From Marinifilaceae bacterium (GTDB lineage: Bacteria; Bacteroidota; Bacteroidia; Bacteroidales; Marinifilaceae): DNA of 64,000 bases. Positions 28,273 to 37,300 of the stretch are shown in pieces. Each line of letters opens with the position of its first letter. Within the stretch, counting starts at the first letter, position 1. Where the stretch lies: positions 62,001 to 126,000 of the forward strand of contig JAOARN010000124.1 of the NCBI GenBank assembly GCA_025210485.1, read 5' to 3'. A program made the position numbers and the translations under genes. The notes beneath the pieces were generated by a model. That model had not been told where the DNA came from. It saw nothing but the letters and a program-made list of their open reading frames with translations, and ran no database searches.

Positions 28273-28304
28273 TTTGCAACTTTGTTATTTAGTTTTTAGT
28301 TTTG
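28273..28304 (+). promoter_or_regulatory. Promoter candidate for the TPR-lptC unit
   Basis: TTTG (28273-28276), 20 bases, then TAGTTTTG (28297-28304) fits the Bacteroidota -33/-7 pattern. It implies a leader of about 195 bases. Confidence 0.45.
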
Positions 28305-28506
28305 TGGATATTGACATCTTGAAACTTTTATAATCTTTTTTATCTATACTAGATTAATAGTTGTATGAATTATTACCTGCAATCAATTACAAATTTTCCT
28401 ACATCAATATTAATTTAAAATTTTAAGGATTTAGATATTCAGTATTTATAAACTAAAAGTTTCGTTTGAAAAAATCAGTTGAATCTATTAAGAAAACTAT
28501 TAATAT

Positions 28507-29850
28507 ATGAAAACAAAAGGTATACTTAGTTTAGCAGTTATTCTAATGCTTAGCGCATTTGTATCAAAAGCACAATCTCTTGATTCAAAATATGGGCTAG
28601 ATAGCGCTCAAACAATTATGAAAGCATCTCTTTATGTAGAGAATGTGAAACAAAAAAATTACGCTGATGCACTTCCATACTGGAGATATGTATTTAACAA
28701 TGCTCCTAAATATTCAACTTCAACATATTCAAACGGAGTTAAGATAATGAGAGGAATGTATAAGGCTACTAAAAACCTTAAATATATCGATACATTGATG
28801 ATGGTGTATGATCAAAGAATCAAATACTTTGGTAATCACAGAAAATATCCAAAAGGATATATTCTAGGGAAAAAAGGTAGCGACCTTTTCAAATATAAAA
28901 GAAAAGATATTACTGCTGTAAAAGAGGCATATCAACTGATGAATCAGTCGATTGAAATTCAAGGAGAAAAATCATCTCCATCAGTAGTAGCTAATTGTAT
29001 GTCTGCATCATCTCTACTTGTTAAAAACAAACAAATAGACCCAGAAGAAGTAATCGACAATTATCTTCGTTTTATGGAAATGGCTGACAACCAAATAGCA
29101 AAAACTTCAAACGAAAAGAAAAAAGCCAACCTAAAGGCAGTAAAAGTAAATGTAGAGAAAATTTTCTTCACAGCAGGTGTTGCAGATTGTGAGACTTTAA
29201 GCAATATTTTTACTCCTAAATTCAAAGCTAGTCCAGAAGACATGAAGCTAATCAACAAAATCTTAAAAATGTTGAATAGACAAGAGTGTGAGGATATTCA
29301 GCTTTATGCAATGGTAGCAGAGAAGAAATATAGCCTTGAACCTAATTCAAGATCAGCAGCTAACTTGGCAAAAATGTTCTTCAAGAAAAGAGAATTTGCT
29401 AAAAGTAAAAAATACTTCGAAGAAGCAATCAAACAAGAAGAAGACAAAGAAGTTAAGTGTGACTTATTGTTAAAATTAGCAACTATTGCTCTTTCAGAAG
29501 GAGGAACAAATGTTCAAAAAACAAAAAAATATGCACTTCAAGCATTGGCTCTTAATCCAAATGCAGGTAAAGCTTATTTATTAATTGGTAAAGCTTATGC
29601 TTCATGGTCAAAAAAATATGGTCAAAAACCTATTGAAAGAAAGACTGTTTATTGGGCAGCTGTTGATAAATTTAGAAAAGCTAAAAAAGTAGATGCAAGC
29701 GTAGCTGAAGAAGCACAAAAATTAATTTCAACTTACAGTAAATATTTCCCTGGAAAAGAAGAAGCATTCTTCGAAGGATGGAAAAATGGTCAGTCATACA
29801 AAGTTGGCTCATGGATTAACGAGAATACAACAATTCGTTTAATTGAATAA
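28507..29850 (+). CDS. Exported tetratricopeptide-repeat protein
   Basis: A 447-residue protein with a signal peptide (ILSLAVILMLSAFVSKAQ). The mature chain is all helical. TPR-like units are clearest at residues about 290-325 (SAANLAKMFFKKREFAKSKKYFEEAIKQ) and 335-365 (KKYALQALALNPNAGKAYLLIGKAYAS). It ends in a GWKNGQSYKVGSWINENT segment typical of Bacteroidota periplasmic TPR proteins. Partner unknown. The lptC frame begins 2 bases after its stop, so they are cotranscribed. A link to envelope biogenesis is inferred from that. Confidence 0.8.
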   Translation: MKTKGILSLAVILMLSAFVSKAQSLDSKYGLDSAQTIMKASLYVENVKQKNYADALPYWRYVFNNAPKYSTSTYSNGVKIMRGMYKATKNLKYIDTLMMVYDQRIKYFGNHRKYPKGYILGKKGSDLFKYKRKDITAVKEAYQLMNQSIEIQGEKSSPSVVANCMSASSLLVKNKQIDPEEVIDNYLRFMEMADNQIAKTSNEKKKANLKAVKVNVEKIFFTAGVADCETLSNIFTPKFKASPEDMKLINKILKMLNRQECEDIQLYAMVAEKKYSLEPNSRSAANLAKMFFKKREFAKSKKYFEEAIKQEEDKEVKCDLLLKLATIALSEGGTNVQKTKKYALQALALNPNAGKAYLLIGKAYASWSKKYGQKPIERKTVYWAAVDKFRKAKKVDASVAEEAQKLISTYSKYFPGKEEAFFEGWKNGQSYKVGSWINENTTIRLIE

Positions 29851-29852
29851 TT

Positions 29853-30446
29853 TTGAATAGTTTGAACATATATATAAAAAGCATTGTAGGCATTATATTG
29901 ACTACAATGCTTTTCTCATGTGAGAATAGCATTAAAGAGGTAAATAAAGTTACCAAAAAAGACAATACCCCCCTACTTTCGGGAGAAAATGTAGATTTTA
30001 CATATACAGATTCAACCAAAACAATATACAAAGCCAGAGCAATTGAATTTATTCAGGTAAAAAAGGAGGATGAAGAATATTACGAATTTCCAAAAGGAGG
30101 TTTTCTAAATTCATTCAACGAAGATGAAGTTTCAGAATGGGAAATAAAAGCCGACTATGCAAAACATTTTATTAAAGAACAATTATGGGAATTAAGAAAT
30201 AATGTTGTTGCAAAGGGTACAGATGGAAAGATTATAAATACCGAGCTTTTATACTGGGATCAAAAAAAAGGAAGAATCTATTCAGATAGATACGTAAGAA
30301 TAACCACAGCAGATGGTCAGGTTTTAGAAGGGAATAGTTTCGAATCGGACGATAAACTTAATAAGATAGTTTTAAGTAAAGTTAAGGGAGAATTACTAAT
30401 AGATTCTGATAAAACAAAACAACCGCAAAAAGATGCAAACAAATAA
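29853..30446 (+). CDS. lptC: LPS export ABC transporter periplasmic protein LptC
   Basis: LptC bridges the inner-membrane LptBFG transporter to LptA in lipopolysaccharide export. The 197-residue product starts with TTG (no ATG is available upstream of the signal). It has a hydrophobic anchor ending in a lipobox (MLFSC) and the LptC beta-jellyroll pattern: EWEIKADYAKHFIKEQLWELRNNVVA, then NTELLYWDQKKGRIYSDRYVRITT with the conserved T/S-D-G-x-x-L-E-G (ADGQVLEGNSFESD). A lipoprotein LptC is usual for Bacteroidota. It is 2 bases after the TPR gene and overlaps the next gene by 14 bases. Confidence 0.85.
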   Translation: MNSLNIYIKSIVGIILTTMLFSCENSIKEVNKVTKKDNTPLLSGENVDFTYTDSTKTIYKARAIEFIQVKKEDEEYYEFPKGGFLNSFNEDEVSEWEIKADYAKHFIKEQLWELRNNVVAKGTDGKIINTELLYWDQKKGRIYSDRYVRITTADGQVLEGNSFESDDKLNKIVLSKVKGELLIDSDKTKQPQKDANK

Positions 30447-30669
30447 TAGTCAAAAAGAAATAGAAAAAAGACTTAGAAAAAAAGAATTTATTCTAGAAAT
30501 AATATGGCTAATTGTGCTTATTGCAAGCTTGACAGGAGCAATATACAAAACCTATACTACTAGTTTCTCGAAAGGAATGGTTTTATACATCATTGCAGGC
30601 TTATCCCTAATGATGTACTCATCTCGTCGTTACCTCAGAAAAACAAGGGAAAACAACTCAAGCAAATAA
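30433..30669 (+). CDS. Small two-helix membrane protein
   Basis: A 78-residue protein with a charged N-terminus (EIEKRLRKKEF), two hydrophobic helices (EIIWLIVLIASLTGAIY and GMVLYIIAGLSLMMYSSRRYL) and a basic tail. Its start overlaps the end of lptC by 14 bases, so it belongs to the same unit. No family was recognised; comparable small membrane proteins sit after lptC in other Bacteroidota. The overlap and codon pattern support a real gene. Confidence 0.65.
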   Translation: MQTNNSQKEIEKRLRKKEFILEIIWLIVLIASLTGAIYKTYTTSFSKGMVLYIIAGLSLMMYSSRRYLRKTRENNSSK

Positions 30670-30674
30670 AAAAG

Positions 30675-30713
30675 TTTCTACTGAGTTTGTTCAAAACTAA
30701 AATTCAGTAGAAA
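30675..30713 (+). terminator. Hairpin after the small membrane protein gene
   Basis: TTTCTACTGA (30675-30684) pairs with TCAGTAGAAA (30704-30713), 6 bases after the stop. No strong T-tract follows. Confidence 0.5.
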
Positions 30714-30818
30714 TAATAAATTTCCAAAAGCTAAGTAACTTATCAAATACAAAGAGGTTTTCGAAATTATTAATCACAAAATAATTATAAATCATCTATT
30801 TTTCTTTTTAATATAATA

Positions 30819-30849
30819 TTGTGATTAAAATTATAATATACTAAATTTG
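30819..30849 (+). promoter_or_regulatory. Promoter for the CNNM/CBS gene
   Basis: TTGTG (30819-30823) and TAAATTTG (30842-30849), separated by about 19 bases, fit the -33/-7 elements. The -7 lies 25 bases before the ATG at 30875, giving a very short leader. Confidence 0.55.
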
Positions 30850-30874
30850 TTCAAAACAACAGTATATTTTATTA

Positions 30875-32131
30875 ATGAACGAGATACTAATTATCATTTT
30901 AATGCTGGCATTATCAGCATTCTTTTCAGGCATGGAAATAGCCTACATATCTGCTAACAAACTCAAGTTAGAAATGGATTTAAAGAAAAATACACTTTCT
31001 GCTAAAATCATTTCGATATTTGACAACAAACCCGAATATTATATTAGCTCAATGCTAGTAGGGAACAATATAGCATTGGTAATATATGGGATTGTATTTG
31101 CAAAACTAATAGAACCCCAAATTCATAATTATATACAAGCAGAGATTCCTGTATTATTAGTTCAGACATTTTTATCAACAATACTAATACTCGTAACTGC
31201 AGAATTTTTACCAAAGACAATATTTCGCTTCAATCCCAATTTAGCACTTAATATTTTTTCTATACCTATTTTTATATTTTATATAATTTTCTATCCTGTT
31301 AATTTATTAAGTATTTCGCTTTCTAATGGAATCATCAGTAAGGTATTCAGATCTAGTAGCTCTCAAACTAGCAGAAAACGTATTTTTGGCAAAGTAGACC
31401 TAAATAATCTTGTAGAGCAAGTGAATGAAAATGCAGATGAAAGCATGACTGATAATCATGACTTAAAACTGTTTAAAAATGCACTTGACTTCTCAAATGT
31501 AAAACTCAGAGAATGCATGATACCTCGTAATGAAATACATGCTCTTGAGATAGAATCAAGCCTTGATGAATTATTAAACGAATTTATAATAACAGGTTAT
31601 TCTAGAATTTTGATTTACAAAGAATCAATAGAAAATATTATAGGTTATGTACATTCATCAGTTATATTCAAGAATCCTGAAAACATCAAATCTGCATTAA
31701 GTAAAATATTATTTGTACCTGAAACAATGCCTGCACACAAACTACTTAGTATGTTCACAAAAGAACAAAAGAGCGTTGCTGTAGTTGTTGACGAATTTGG
31801 AGGTACAGCAGGAATGGTTACAATCGAGGATATAATGGAAGAAATATTTGGAGAAATTGAAGACGAACATGATAATACAGATTTAGTAGAAATTCAATTA
31901 TCCGAAAAGGAATTTATATTTTCAGGTAGGTTTGAGATTGATTTCATAAATGACAAATACAAACTTAGCATCCCTGAGATGGATGAATACGAAACCTTTA
32001 ATGGATTAATTCTATACCACAACGAAAATATCCCAAAGAATAATGAAATATTAGATTTCGATAATTATCATATTCAAATCTTAGAGGCTGGAAACACAAG
32101 AGTTGAAAAAATAAAACTCATCATAAAGTAA
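30875..32131 (+). CDS. CNNM/CBS-pair (hemolysin-like, UPF0053) membrane protein
   Basis: A 418-residue inner-membrane protein. The N-terminal DUF21/CNNM domain has four hydrophobic segments (IIILMLALSAFFSGMEIAYISANKLKLEM, the conserved LVGNNIALVIYG, LVTAEFLPKTIF). It is followed by a tandem CBS pair (about residues 205-330, MIPRNEIHALEIE and VVVDEFGGTAGMVTIEDIMEEIFGEIEDE) and a C-terminal CorC/HlyC domain (about 345-418). The family is linked to Mg/Co homeostasis, and gliding-protein GldE is a relative in Flavobacteriia. Here it follows the lptC group, as in many Bacteroidales, but has its own promoter. Confidence 0.88.
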   Translation: MNEILIIILMLALSAFFSGMEIAYISANKLKLEMDLKKNTLSAKIISIFDNKPEYYISSMLVGNNIALVIYGIVFAKLIEPQIHNYIQAEIPVLLVQTFLSTILILVTAEFLPKTIFRFNPNLALNIFSIPIFIFYIIFYPVNLLSISLSNGIISKVFRSSSSQTSRKRIFGKVDLNNLVEQVNENADESMTDNHDLKLFKNALDFSNVKLRECMIPRNEIHALEIESSLDELLNEFIITGYSRILIYKESIENIIGYVHSSVIFKNPENIKSALSKILFVPETMPAHKLLSMFTKEQKSVAVVVDEFGGTAGMVTIEDIMEEIFGEIEDEHDNTDLVEIQLSEKEFIFSGRFEIDFINDKYKLSIPEMDEYETFNGLILYHNENIPKNNEILDFDNYHIQILEAGNTRVEKIKLIIK

Positions 32132-32433
32132 GCTTTGTTTTTTCTTTTAAATATAATTAAACCACAAGCATACAAAATTCAAATCTTTTGAAAAAAATAT
32201 TAGCATAACAAAACATAATATGCTAACTATCAAAACTGACAAAAACAAGAAATCAGAATTAGCAATTTATTACTTTGACTTATTTTATATCTATGCTATA
32301 TTAGAATAAAATAATAGCTTGGAACAAATCATTTGATTCACATATTCCACGTTTATACTTTATAGAGCAATCGTATAAGAACCCCTCGCATAAAAAGCTA
32401 ACTTGAATTAAGTTTCATTCAGATTTTAAAACC
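32132..32433. other. Intergenic region before yqgE
   Basis: About 300 bases of A/T-rich sequence; no gene, hairpin or clear promoter element seen. Confidence 0.4.
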
Positions 32434-33021
32434 ATGGATAATAAATTTAATATTCTAAACTTTGGCAGTCGAAATAAAATACCACAAAAAGGAGATCTTA
32501 TAATCTCGGAGCCGTTCTTAAAAGAAAAATACTTCAGTAGATCCGTTATACTAATTGCACAAGATAACGAGAATGGAGTTGTTGGTTTTATTTTAAACAA
32601 ACTTGCAGAATTAAAAATCAATCAAATCATACCAGCCTATGATGATAAATACAATGCATTTTTGGGTGGTCCAGTTGAAAACTCAAGATTTTATTATATA
32701 CACAGACTATCTGAATTAATTCCTAATAGCATACATATAATCGGTGATTTATATTGGGGTGGCGATTTTTCGGTAATAAAAGAACTAATAAAAGAAGGAA
32801 GATTAGACTACGACAAAATTAAATTTTTTGTAGGCTATTCTGGATGGAAAAAAGAGCAACTTATAGAAGAAGTGGAGGAAAACTCATGGCTTATATGCAA
32901 AATGGATAATGAATTTAATTTGTTTCTGGATTTCGAAAATATGTGGAAAGAATGTATGTCAAGTCTAGGAGGTAAATATCAAATATGGTCTGAATTTCCT
33001 GAGAATCCGAATATGAATTAA
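32434..33021 (+). CDS. YqgE/AlgH family protein
   Basis: A 195-residue protein with the YqgE pattern: KGDLIISEPFLKEKYFSRSVILIAQDNENGVVGFILNK at the N-terminus, AFLGGPVENSRFYYIHR in the middle and GDLYWGGDFSVIKELI and KFFVGYSGWKKEQLIEEVEENSWL near the end. Function of the family is unsettled (AlgH was named as an alginate regulator in Pseudomonas). Cytoplasmic, no signal. Monocistronic by spacing. Confidence 0.9.
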   Translation: MDNKFNILNFGSRNKIPQKGDLIISEPFLKEKYFSRSVILIAQDNENGVVGFILNKLAELKINQIIPAYDDKYNAFLGGPVENSRFYYIHRLSELIPNSIHIIGDLYWGGDFSVIKELIKEGRLDYDKIKFFVGYSGWKKEQLIEEVEENSWLICKMDNEFNLFLDFENMWKECMSSLGGKYQIWSEFPENPNMN

Positions 33022-33255
33022 GTATAGTAAAATCAAAAATAAGTTTAATATTTTTTAAAAAGAATTTATATTCTATACAAATTGATTTAAAATAATTAAT
33101 TTTACCAATAGTTTTAAAGCTTAGATTCAATACAAGTTTTAAAACTAAATCAGATACAATTCAAATATATTAAAACGGAACAATATTTGAGTTATAAAGT
33201 AGTTATATTAGAAACTAACTACCAAGACAATAGTATTAATCACAGATTCATTATT

Positions 33256-33654
33256 ATGATTAGATTTATAAAAATACTACTACCAATATTTATCTTTCTA
33301 GGAATATCGACTATTGCTAATGCGCAAGTTGTTATACCAAGTGAGATAGTAAAATCATTTTCAAAAGGGGATTCTGAAACGCTTTCCAAATATTTTGAAG
33401 AAAAAATAGAATTATCTATCAACAAGAAAGAAAATATTTATAGTAGAACTCAGGCAAAACAAATATTGGCAAACTTTTTTAAGAAAAACCAAGCTGTACT
33501 TTTCACGAAAAAACATATCGGAGGAAAAAATAATTCGCACTATGTAGTTGCCAATTTAAAAACAAAAGCAGGAGTATTTAATGTTAACTTTCTATTGAAA
33601 AAAAACTCCAAAGGAAAACTTAAAATGCAAAGGTTAAGAATTGAAAAAGCTTAA
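33256..33654 (+). CDS. Exported DUF4783-type small protein
   Basis: Start placed at the ATG giving MIRFIKILLPIFIFLGIS; the frame is open for 23 more codons upstream to a TTG but those residues are charged and would disrupt the signal peptide. The 132-residue product has a signal peptide ending ANAQ, then a cystatin/NTF2-like fold with VKSFSKGDSETLSKYFEEKIELSI, RTQAKQILANFFKKN and a terminal NVNFLLKKNSKGKLKMQRLRIEK, matching DUF4783 proteins of Bacteroidota. Function unknown. It ends at a bidirectional terminator. Confidence 0.8.
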   Translation: MIRFIKILLPIFIFLGISTIANAQVVIPSEIVKSFSKGDSETLSKYFEEKIELSINKKENIYSRTQAKQILANFFKKNQAVLFTKKHIGGKNNSHYVVANLKTKAGVFNVNFLLKKNSKGKLKMQRLRIEKA

Positions 33655-33696
33655 ATAAAAAAAGCTGAAAGATAGTTTGTCTTTCAGCTTTTTTTA
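33655..33696. terminator. Bidirectional terminator between convergent genes
   Basis: AAAAAAAGCTGAAAGA pairs with TCTTTCAGCTTTTTTT around a 7-base loop. A- and T-runs flank the stem, so it serves the DUF4783 gene (+) and the GNAT-like gene (-). Confidence 0.85.
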
Positions 33697-33713
33697 TTCC
33701 ATATCTATTGGTT

Positions 33714-34889
33714 TTATTTACCAATAATAGGAGATCTAAGGAACTCTATATTTCTATCGAACATATATCGATATGTATGATGAGTTTTCACAACTTTAGC
33801 GCCTATATGTTCCATTACATGCATCATTCGAGGATTAAAATCTCCAATCCAATTCATTTCAAGACTTGAAAAAGGGAATTTATGATCTACTCCATATCCA
33901 CAAAATTTGTAGATCATAGCTGCTTCAATCCCACGCTTTTGAAACTCAGGAATCACTCCAAATATTAGCCCTAAAGCATTTTTGTTTTTCTTGAAAAACT
34001 TATAGTTTATAAATTGAAGTTTATTCCACAAACTCAGCTTTCCATTAACATTTACTAAAAACTCATTTAAATCAGGCATCATGATAAAGAATCCAATAGG
34101 TTTATCCTCATAGTATGCAAACCACATAAGCTTATCGTAGAGAATTGGTTTTAATTCCTTAAATATATTATTAGCATCATCAAGGCTGATTTCTTCGGCA
34201 CCAGGAATGTCATTAATCCAAGCTTTATTATATATTTCTACAAAATCAGAAATATACTTATCACTATTTGCTTTTTCGAAATGTTTTACTGAATATGATT
34301 TATTCTGTTCTAATCGTTTTGCCTTCCAAACAATGATTTCACTTAGATTATCTAAAACAAATTCTGTCTTATACGCATATTGCTTAAAATACAGCTTAAA
34401 CCCATATGCTTCAAACAAATCCTTATAATAATCGTGATGTATAGACATACCATAAACAGGTCTTCCTTCGCCTTCAATATAGAGCCCCCACCACATATTT
34501 CGATCACCTAGATTTATTGGACCATCCATAGCCTCAACACCTTTAGCAAGCAACCATTTTTTGCATGCATCGAATAGCATAGAAGCTGCCCTTTGATCAT
34601 TAATGCACTCGAAGAATCCCATACCTCCAGTAGGCTGATCGTAAACATTTACTGTTTTGGGGTCAATAAAAGCAGCTACTCTACCAACACACCCATTATT
34701 TTGATAGATTAGATATCTAATACAATCTCCTTTTTGGAGTAATTTGTTTTTCGTTTTATCAAAAACATTTTCAATATCTGAATCCAAAGGTCTGATCCAG
34801 GTTTTATGATTCTTATATAATTTAATTGGAAGTTTTAAAAAATCCTCTCTAGTAATGTCACTATCAACTTCAACTAATTTAAAATCCAT
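33714..34889 (-). CDS. GNAT-like N-acetyltransferase family protein
   Basis: Start placed at MDFKLVEVDSD, one base past the stop of the upstream gene; the frame extends 66 bases into that gene but without a better start. The 391-residue protein matches a Bacteroidota family that opens with a K/R-x-F-x-x-x-P-x-x-L-Y-K-N/D-x-x-x-W-x-x-P-L block (FLKLPIKLYKNHKTWIRPL). It has CVGRVAAFIDPK, a WLLAKGVEAMDGPINLGDRN segment, and a C-terminal acetyl-CoA-binding-like part (LIFGVIPEFQKRGIEAAMIYK with EFQKRGI resembling the Q/R-x-x-G/A loop). Substrate unknown. The near-overlap with the flippase-like gene suggests coupled translation. Confidence 0.72.
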   Translation of the reverse strand: MDFKLVEVDSDITREDFLKLPIKLYKNHKTWIRPLDSDIENVFDKTKNKLLQKGDCIRYLIYQNNGCVGRVAAFIDPKTVNVYDQPTGGMGFFECINDQRAASMLFDACKKWLLAKGVEAMDGPINLGDRNMWWGLYIEGEGRPVYGMSIHHDYYKDLFEAYGFKLYFKQYAYKTEFVLDNLSEIIVWKAKRLEQNKSYSVKHFEKANSDKYISDFVEIYNKAWINDIPGAEEISLDDANNIFKELKPILYDKLMWFAYYEDKPIGFFIMMPDLNEFLVNVNGKLSLWNKLQFINYKFFKKNKNALGLIFGVIPEFQKRGIEAAMIYKFCGYGVDHKFPFSSLEMNWIGDFNPRMMHVMEHIGAKVVKTHHTYRYMFDRNIEFLRSPIIGK

Positions 34890-34890
34890 A

Positions 34891-35904
34891 CTAAACTGTT
34901 TGTAATTTTCTTTTTTTCTCGTTAAAAAATGGAAGTAAAATAACAGATATTGCACCTAAAACAATAATCATAGATGTTTGTGCTCCATGCACCACAAAGG
35001 CAAAACTTGCTGCTTGAGTCTCAATATTTGGAACATTAGGCAGGTATACCATCAAAGTACCTATAACAAAAAAGTGCCATGCCCCCATACCTCCTTGAAC
35101 TGGCAATACCATTCCTATACTACTAAGAACAAAAACTGTAAGACCAGCAATTGGAGCCAAACCTGAAGTAAATTCAAATGCAAAGAAGCATAAATATGTC
35201 ATCATATAGTACATTACCCAGATAAAGACAGTGTGTAAAATAAACCTCCATTTGTTTTCTAAATTCTTAATAGCCTTAAATCCATTAGAGAAATTCTTAA
35301 TAGCGTTATCTATCTTCTTAAATATAATAGTATTCTTAAATTTCTTTCTCAACAAATAAAAAACAGCAGCAATAGTCAACACAACAATCAGACTAATAGG
35401 AGATGCAAACACCTTCTTAGCGCTTTCGCCTACCTTAGGATTTTCGTCCAAGAATAATAAAATCTGATTAAATTGTGTAATCAAAGCAAGCATCATAAAT
35501 ATAAGAAGCATAACCAAATCAAGCACCCTTTCCATCACTACTGTACCAACTAACTTGGGAAAAGAAACACCTTCGTATTTTGATATAATACCACAACGCG
35601 ATATTTCACCCATTCGAGGTAAAGCAAGATTTGCAAAATAAGCAACCATAACAGCCAGAAAAGTATTAATGGTTCGTGGATTTTTTCCCAAAGGAGCAAT
35701 TAGCATATTCCATCTAAGCGTGCGGCTAAAATGGCTAAGCAAACCACAAAAAAGAGAAAGAATAATCCAAAAGAAATTTACTTCATTTTTAATATTAGAA
35801 ATCATCTCAATGAAATCAAAATCTTTATATACATACCAGAAAAGTCCTATTCCAGCGCCAAAAAAGAATGCAAATTTTATAAGGTTGATTAATTTTTTCT
35901 TCAA
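34891..35904 (-). CDS. Lysylphosphatidylglycerol synthase TM-region/flippase-like membrane protein
   Basis: A 337-residue integral membrane protein with about eight hydrophobic helices and the LPG_synthase_TM (UPF0104) motifs: FWIILSLFCGLLSHFSRTLRWNML near the N-terminus, VAYFANLALPRMGEISRCG, and GTVVMERVLDLVMLL. The later helices include LPVQGGMGAWHFFVIG. It lacks the soluble aminoacyl-transferase domain of MprF, so lipid flipping or another membrane role is more likely than lipid lysylation. It is the first gene of a pair with the GNAT-like protein. Confidence 0.85.
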   Translation of the reverse strand: MKKKLINLIKFAFFFGAGIGLFWYVYKDFDFIEMISNIKNEVNFFWIILSLFCGLLSHFSRTLRWNMLIAPLGKNPRTINTFLAVMVAYFANLALPRMGEISRCGIISKYEGVSFPKLVGTVVMERVLDLVMLLIFMMLALITQFNQILLFLDENPKVGESAKKVFASPISLIVVLTIAAVFYLLRKKFKNTIIFKKIDNAIKNFSNGFKAIKNLENKWRFILHTVFIWVMYYMMTYLCFFAFEFTSGLAPIAGLTVFVLSSIGMVLPVQGGMGAWHFFVIGTLMVYLPNVPNIETQAASFAFVVHGAQTSMIIVLGAISVILLPFFNEKKRKLQTV

Positions 35905-36362
35905 AATATTTTAATTTTAAAATTGTTATCGAAAAATTTCGAACTTAGTTTGAATTGTTATTTTAAGTAGTATTTTTGTCAAATTCAAAATAATTATCAC
36001 ATACAGAGCTAATTTACAAAAACATAATATTATAGAACTAATAATAATATCTTTTAATATTATATTGAGTATAGTTTTGATAATTACAAAATGCAAAAGA
36101 CAAAATACAAAAATAAACAAATGTTTGAGAACTCATTGATTTAGACAAAATTTTAGGACTTTTTAAATATATAACTAGTTATTTTAAAGTTTGATACCGA
36201 CATACAAACTAGAAAACTAAGTTTTACTCCTACTCTTGTAAGCTTTCTAAATCAAATCTATATAAGCATATTTATTTTTTTATATATTATAAAAAATTTA
36301 TTCCGGTTTTATATATTTATATTAAATCGTTTAAATAAAAGTATACATTTAAACCAACTATT
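35905..36362. other. Intergenic region between divergent flippase-like and rsmA genes
   Basis: Over 450 bases of very AT-rich DNA. No frame, hairpin or convincing promoter consensus was found. Confidence 0.4.
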
Positions 36363-37142
36363 ATGAAACAAGTAAAGGCAAAAAAGCATTTGGGACAGCA
36401 TTTTTTGAGGGATATGAATATTGCCAAAAAGATCGTTGACAGTTTAAGTGTATCCGACAATACCAATGTTGTTGAGATAGGTCCTGGAATGGGGGTGCTA
36501 ACACAATTTGTTATTAACAAAAATGTGAATAATTTTAAGCTTATAGAACTTGATGGTGAATCAGTAGTATACCTTAAGGAACATTATCCTCAATTAACAG
36601 AAAGTATTATCGAAGGTGATTTTTTAAAGCTAGACTTGTCAAAGGTATTTGACTCAAAATACTCTATAATAGGTAATTTCCCATACAATATTTCATCTCA
36701 AATATTTTTTAAAGTATTAGAAGAAAAAGATAAAGTGGACGAAGTAGTATGTATGATACAAAAAGAAGTTGCCGAAAGAATTTGTGAAAAACCGGGCAGC
36801 AAAACATATGGAATACTTAGCGTACTGTTGCAAGCCTATTATGATATTGAATATCTATTTACTGTTGGAGAAAAAGTTTTTGACCCACCACCGAAAGTAA
36901 AATCAGCTGTAATAAGATTAAAACGTAACTCGGTTATAAAATTAGAATGTGATCATAAATTATTTTTCAGAGTCGTTAAAACAGGATTTAATCAACGTCG
37001 AAAAACACTTCGCAACTCATTAAAACCAGTGCTAAACGGGAAAATACTAGAAGATGAAATTATGAATAAACGTCCCGAGCAGTTATCTTACAATCAATTT
37101 ATTGATTTGACTAACAAAATAGAAAAATTATTAGCAGAATAA
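36363..37142 (+). CDS. rsmA: 16S rRNA (adenine1518-N6/adenine1519-N6)-dimethyltransferase
   Basis: Dimethylates the two adjacent adenosines in helix 45 of 16S rRNA, using SAM, late in small-subunit assembly. The 259-residue length is typical. It has the N-terminal [14 protein letters not shown] motif [11 protein letters not shown] (residues about 36-46), the acidic ELDGE, catalytic [12 protein letters not shown] and the C-terminal [16 protein letters not shown]. It precedes mgtE, an adjacency seen in other Bacteroidia, with a hairpin between. Confidence 0.96.
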   Translation: MKQVKAKKHLGQHFLRDMNIAKKIVDSLSVSDNTNVVEIGPGMGVLTQFVINKNVNNFKLIELDGESVVYLKEHYPQLTESIIEGDFLKLDLSKVFDSKYSIIGNFPYNISSQIFFKVLEEKDKVDEVVCMIQKEVAERICEKPGSKTYGILSVLLQAYYDIEYLFTVGEKVFDPPPKVKSAVIRLKRNSVIKLECDHKLFFRVVKTGFNQRRKTLRNSLKPVLNGKILEDEIMNKRPEQLSYNQFIDLTNKIEKLLAE

Positions 37143-37150
37143 TCATACAA

Positions 37151-37185
37151 TACTGCTGAAATAAAATCAGCAGTAAACCTTTTCT
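37151..37185 (+). terminator. rsmA terminator
   Basis: TACTGCTGA (37151-37159) and TCAGCAGTA (37167-37175) form a 9-bp stem, followed by AACCTTTTCTATTTT. Confidence 0.6.
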
Positions 37186-37300
37186 ATTTTGAATACAAGA
37201 ATAAAAGCTATTTTTTTTAATGATTAAAATATAGCAGAATCAAAGTAAGACACTAAGTAATATCGATAATAAAGATTATTACTCTAAAATCTTTTGTGCT

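Larger units (their letters stand above)
28025..28506. other. Intergenic region between yqeY and the TPR gene
   Basis: Contains the yqeY hairpin at its start and a promoter candidate at 28273-28304; the remaining roughly 200 bases form a long A/T-rich leader with no visible structure or frame. Confidence 0.45.

Noticed and set aside
33187-33255. Upstream extension of the DUF4783 gene from a TTG
   Set aside because: Would place a charged stretch before the signal peptide.
34890-34955. Upstream extension of the GNAT-like gene
   Set aside because: Lies inside the preceding gene; the ATG one base after that gene's stop gives the family N-terminus.
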